A stretch of 41,536 nt of DNA from an uncultured Prevotella sp. (GTDB lineage: Bacteria; Bacteroidota; Bacteroidia; Bacteroidales; Bacteroidaceae), in NCBI GenBank assembly GCA_905235835.1, contig CAJONQ010000031.1:1-41536 (forward strand), given 5' to 3'. Positions 40,193 through 41,536 of the stretch are shown piece after piece. Within the stretch, counting starts at the first letter, position 1; every line of letters begins with the position of its first letter. The notes beneath the pieces were generated by a model. The model saw nothing but the letters and a program-made list of their open reading frames with translations. It was not told the origin of the DNA and ran no database searches. The position numbers and the translations under genes are program-made.

Positions 40193-40276
40193 CGGCTTTT
40201 TATGGAATAATCCAAATATAAAGCCATAAATCATTAAAAAGTATAAAATATAGAGCGATGCGTTGGCAACCCATCG

Positions 40277-40375
40277 CTACAGGTTTCGCATGTCGTTAAT
40301 TGTCTCGATGATACATCTCTTATCCCGAACCGGGGTAGTCATTAGTATCCAGTAATGAGTCGCTATGGGATTATA
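40277..40375 (-). pseudogene. Transposase C-terminal fragment (IS remnant)
   Basis: A 32-residue frame ending in TAG reads YNPIATHYWILMTTPVRDKR, followed by CIIETINDMRNL. The KRxIIETINDxLKN-like block resembles the C-terminal end of DDE transposases of the IS982 type. No other part of the element remains. It sits in the same frame right after the stop of the antitoxin-like remnant. A GCGATG..CATCGC hairpin (about 40254-40277) follows. The family call is weak. Confidence 0.4.
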
Positions 40376-40531
40376 TTACAGGATTTCCACATTATTAATC
40401 TGACTATTTCTTAATACGCTTCTGCTCATTATTTCGTAAATATGGTGTGAGGTGGCACGAATTGCTGTTTTACGCCATTTAGAAGGAGTTGGTGACTGAT
40501 GTTCCTTCAGTCGTGCGATTACTTCTTTCAT
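40376..40531 (-). pseudogene. Truncated antitoxin-like gene
   Basis: 51 codons: MKEVIARLKEHQSPTPSKWR matches the opening of XRE-type antitoxins that pair with a HigB/RelE-like toxin in Bacteroidetes. After the Trp-Arg the expected helix-turn-helix is missing and the frame ends in unrelated residues (VLRNSQINNVEIL). A strong Shine-Dalgarno AAGGAGG lies six bases before the ATG, rare for this phylum. It looks truncated, perhaps by the IS fragment that follows. Confidence 0.45.
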
Positions 40532-40550
40532 ATATACCTCCTTTTCTTTA

Positions 40551-40917
40551 TCAAATTAATTCACTCATATAATCATCAAAGGAATCCTTTAGCCGAGCCT
40601 TTTCCTTGCCAAGCAGCACATCTGCGAAACGACTATTCTCTAAAGGTCTGAATAGTTTGTCCAAGTCCGCCTCTGGCGAGATATCCATAATCAGACATTG
40701 TAGTCGTTCACTATACTTCTATGGTATCGTAGATGGCTTCATTAACGTCTGTAATTTTGAAATACGACATCAAATCTGCCATATTCTCCTTAAAGAACTG
40801 GTAAAGCCATACCACATCGTTCCACTGCTCAAAAAGCATGTAGAGCGCATTATCAGGACAATCATCGTATTTGACTGCCCAAAGCCTACCATCCTCAGTT
40901 ATGCTATCATAAGTCAT
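40551..40917 (-). pseudogene. Frameshifted toxin-like gene of a toxin-antitoxin pair
   Basis: The first frame (from ATG at 40917) reads MTYDSITEDGRLWAVKYDDC, then LFEQWNDVVWLYQFFKENMADL and ends EAIYDTIEV at a stop. The next frame continues SERLQCLIMDISPEADLDKL, then FRPLENSRFADVLLGKEKAR, ending at 40551. The two parts line up with one Bacteroidetes protein family found directly before XRE antitoxins. An extra base near 40716 (GAAGTATAGT where GAAGATAGT would keep frame) explains the split. The usual toxin C-terminal core (S(W/Y)xRxYAIR...GGAIKLT) is not seen. An AGGAAG site precedes the ATG. Confidence 0.45.
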
Positions 40918-40995
40918 AATCACTTCCTTTTGGGGGCAATGTTAAGCAATTTATTCGAATAACACAACTTTTAAGATTTTTCGCGATTTTAAAAA

Positions 40996-41178
40996 TCACA
41001 TGTATATTTTAATAGAAGACAGGATGTACCCTGACATATTGCAATTATCAGGAATAGTTGGCACAGCAATATTTGTATGAGGTTGAGGAGGTATGCTTAT
41101 CAGAGGAGCGACACTTAACTTGGTGGGCACAAAGTCTTGTTCGTCTGTAACCTTCGGCACTCTTGCGTCCGCCAGCAA
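40996..41178 (-). other. Unexplained promoter-led region with a possible 60-codon frame
   Basis: From a TATCTTTG -7 box at 41211-41204 (minus strand) a transcript would run through a 60-codon frame that starts only with TTG (LADARVPKVTDEQDFVPTKL, then SVAPLISIPPQPHTNIAVP). It is Pro-rich and I do not recognise it. It may be a small protein, a non-coding RNA, or a leader of something lost. The rest of 40932-41335 holds only the terminator-like hairpin near 41290. Confidence 0.25.
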
Positions 41179-41203
41179 AGCCGGAGCGGTTCAGAAAACG
41201 ATG

Positions 41204-41211
41204 CAAAGATA
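41204..41211 (-). promoter_or_regulatory. Orphan promoter -7 box (TATCTTTG)
   Basis: Good match to TAnnTTTG on the minus strand with no clear gene behind it. Confidence 0.45.
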
Positions 41212-41282
41212 CAAAATTTTTAGGAATTTGTATCGCTTTATCCCCAAAAAGAATATAAAATCGGTTTCACAATAACTGAAAA

Positions 41283-41306
41283 AGATGCTTCCACAAGCCT
41301 TGTGAA
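41283..41306 (-). terminator. Terminator-like hairpin after the partial gene at the window end
   Basis: On the minus strand: CTTCACAAG, a short loop, CTTGTGGAAG (one bulge), then CATCTTTTT. It lies about 30 bp after the stop codon of the gene at 41336. Confidence 0.6.
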
Positions 41307-41335
41307 GACCATTTTATTTGGATAAATCGAGATAA

Positions 41336-41536
41336 TTAGTTACAGACTTTTTTCGTAGCTCTGACTTCGTCGAACTTACTCCGTCTCGGCAAAAAAAGAA
41401 TAAATTCTTTTATTTTGCTCTCAACTTTTCGTAACTCTGGAAGAATTTGCAGGATTTCTTTGTATAAAGGCAGTTTGGGAGATTGAGGATTTTGAGGGTT
41501 ACGGATAAGAGACCGTACTAATCTCCTTGTTCTGCT
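41336..41536 (-). CDS. 3' end of an unrecognised gene, cut by window edge
   Basis: 66 codons and a stop are open from the window edge. The end reads LYKEILQILPELRKVESKIK, then EFILFLPRRSKFDEVRATKK and VCN. The amphipathic, Lys/Glu-rich helix and the sustained coding character support a real gene, and a hairpin terminator follows. The upstream part RNPQNPQSPKLP is encoded by a CCTCAA-type short repeat. I do not recognise the family. Confidence 0.5.
   Translation of the reverse strand, partial: SRTRRLVRSLIRNPQNPQSPKLPLYKEILQILPELRKVESKIKEFILFLPRRSKFDEVRATKKVCN

Overview
The window is chromosomal DNA from a member of the Bacteroidales, most likely Prevotella or a close relative (Prevotellaceae). 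Three things point there. Many genes are preceded by the Bacteroidetes -7 box TAnnTTTG, often with a TTG 18-20 bp upstream, while purine-rich Shine-Dalgarno sites are rare. The gene families are typical of the group: UpxY antiterminator, smalltalk peptide beside a T7-lysozyme-like amidase, GxxExxY and ORF6N proteins, DUF4369 lipoprotein, stand-alone MetH activation domain and an LptD-like protein. The spaces between genes carry nonamer arrays of the CACAGATCT or CACGAATTG type.

Layout. 1-14.2 kb is a surface-polysaccharide and accessory region. It holds a DegT-type sugar aminotransferase (cut by the window edge), a two- or three-gene ATPase plus TOPRIM-like module that looks like a phage-defence operon, a GxxExxY gene and an ORF6N gene each followed by the same 150-bp structured repeat, rfbC, smalltalk plus amidase, gmd, and a capsule-type operon upxY, wza-like, wzz-like, ugd. 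A 190-nt element with its own promoter occurs twice, once before the ATPase operon and once before rfbC. 14.7-24.5 kb is housekeeping: mfd, plsC-like, a DPM1-like glycosyltransferase, a metallophosphoesterase, a MetH activation domain, pyrC, a DUF4369 lipoprotein, a membrane protein and an FtsB/DivIC-like protein. 24.5-40.2 kb continues with dnaX, asnA, tRNA-Arg(CCG), a frameshifted pepT, a Kef-type antiporter, lptD, an HD hydrolase, an oadA-like carboxyltransferase without the usual biotin lysine, two lipoproteins (one GH43) and a queuosine operon (transporter, queF) behind a preQ1-I-like leader. 40.2-41.5 kb is decayed: an IS fragment, a broken toxin-antitoxin-like locus, an unexplained promoter-led transcript and the 3' end of an unrecognised gene.

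The most unusual signal runs across the whole window. Short-period tandem arrays, mostly degenerate heptamers with some nonamers, one octamer and one 14-mer array, lie between genes, at stop codons, near promoters and inside conserved genes (rfbC, gmd, mfd, pyrC, dnaX, a metallophosphoesterase). Inside genes the strand without stop codons is the coding strand, so unrelated proteins share small linker peptides such as NRSPLT. The rfbC array (eight perfect heptamers) is a plausible phase-variation switch.

All calls come from reading the sequence and translations without database searches; family names are recognition from motifs and overall similarity.
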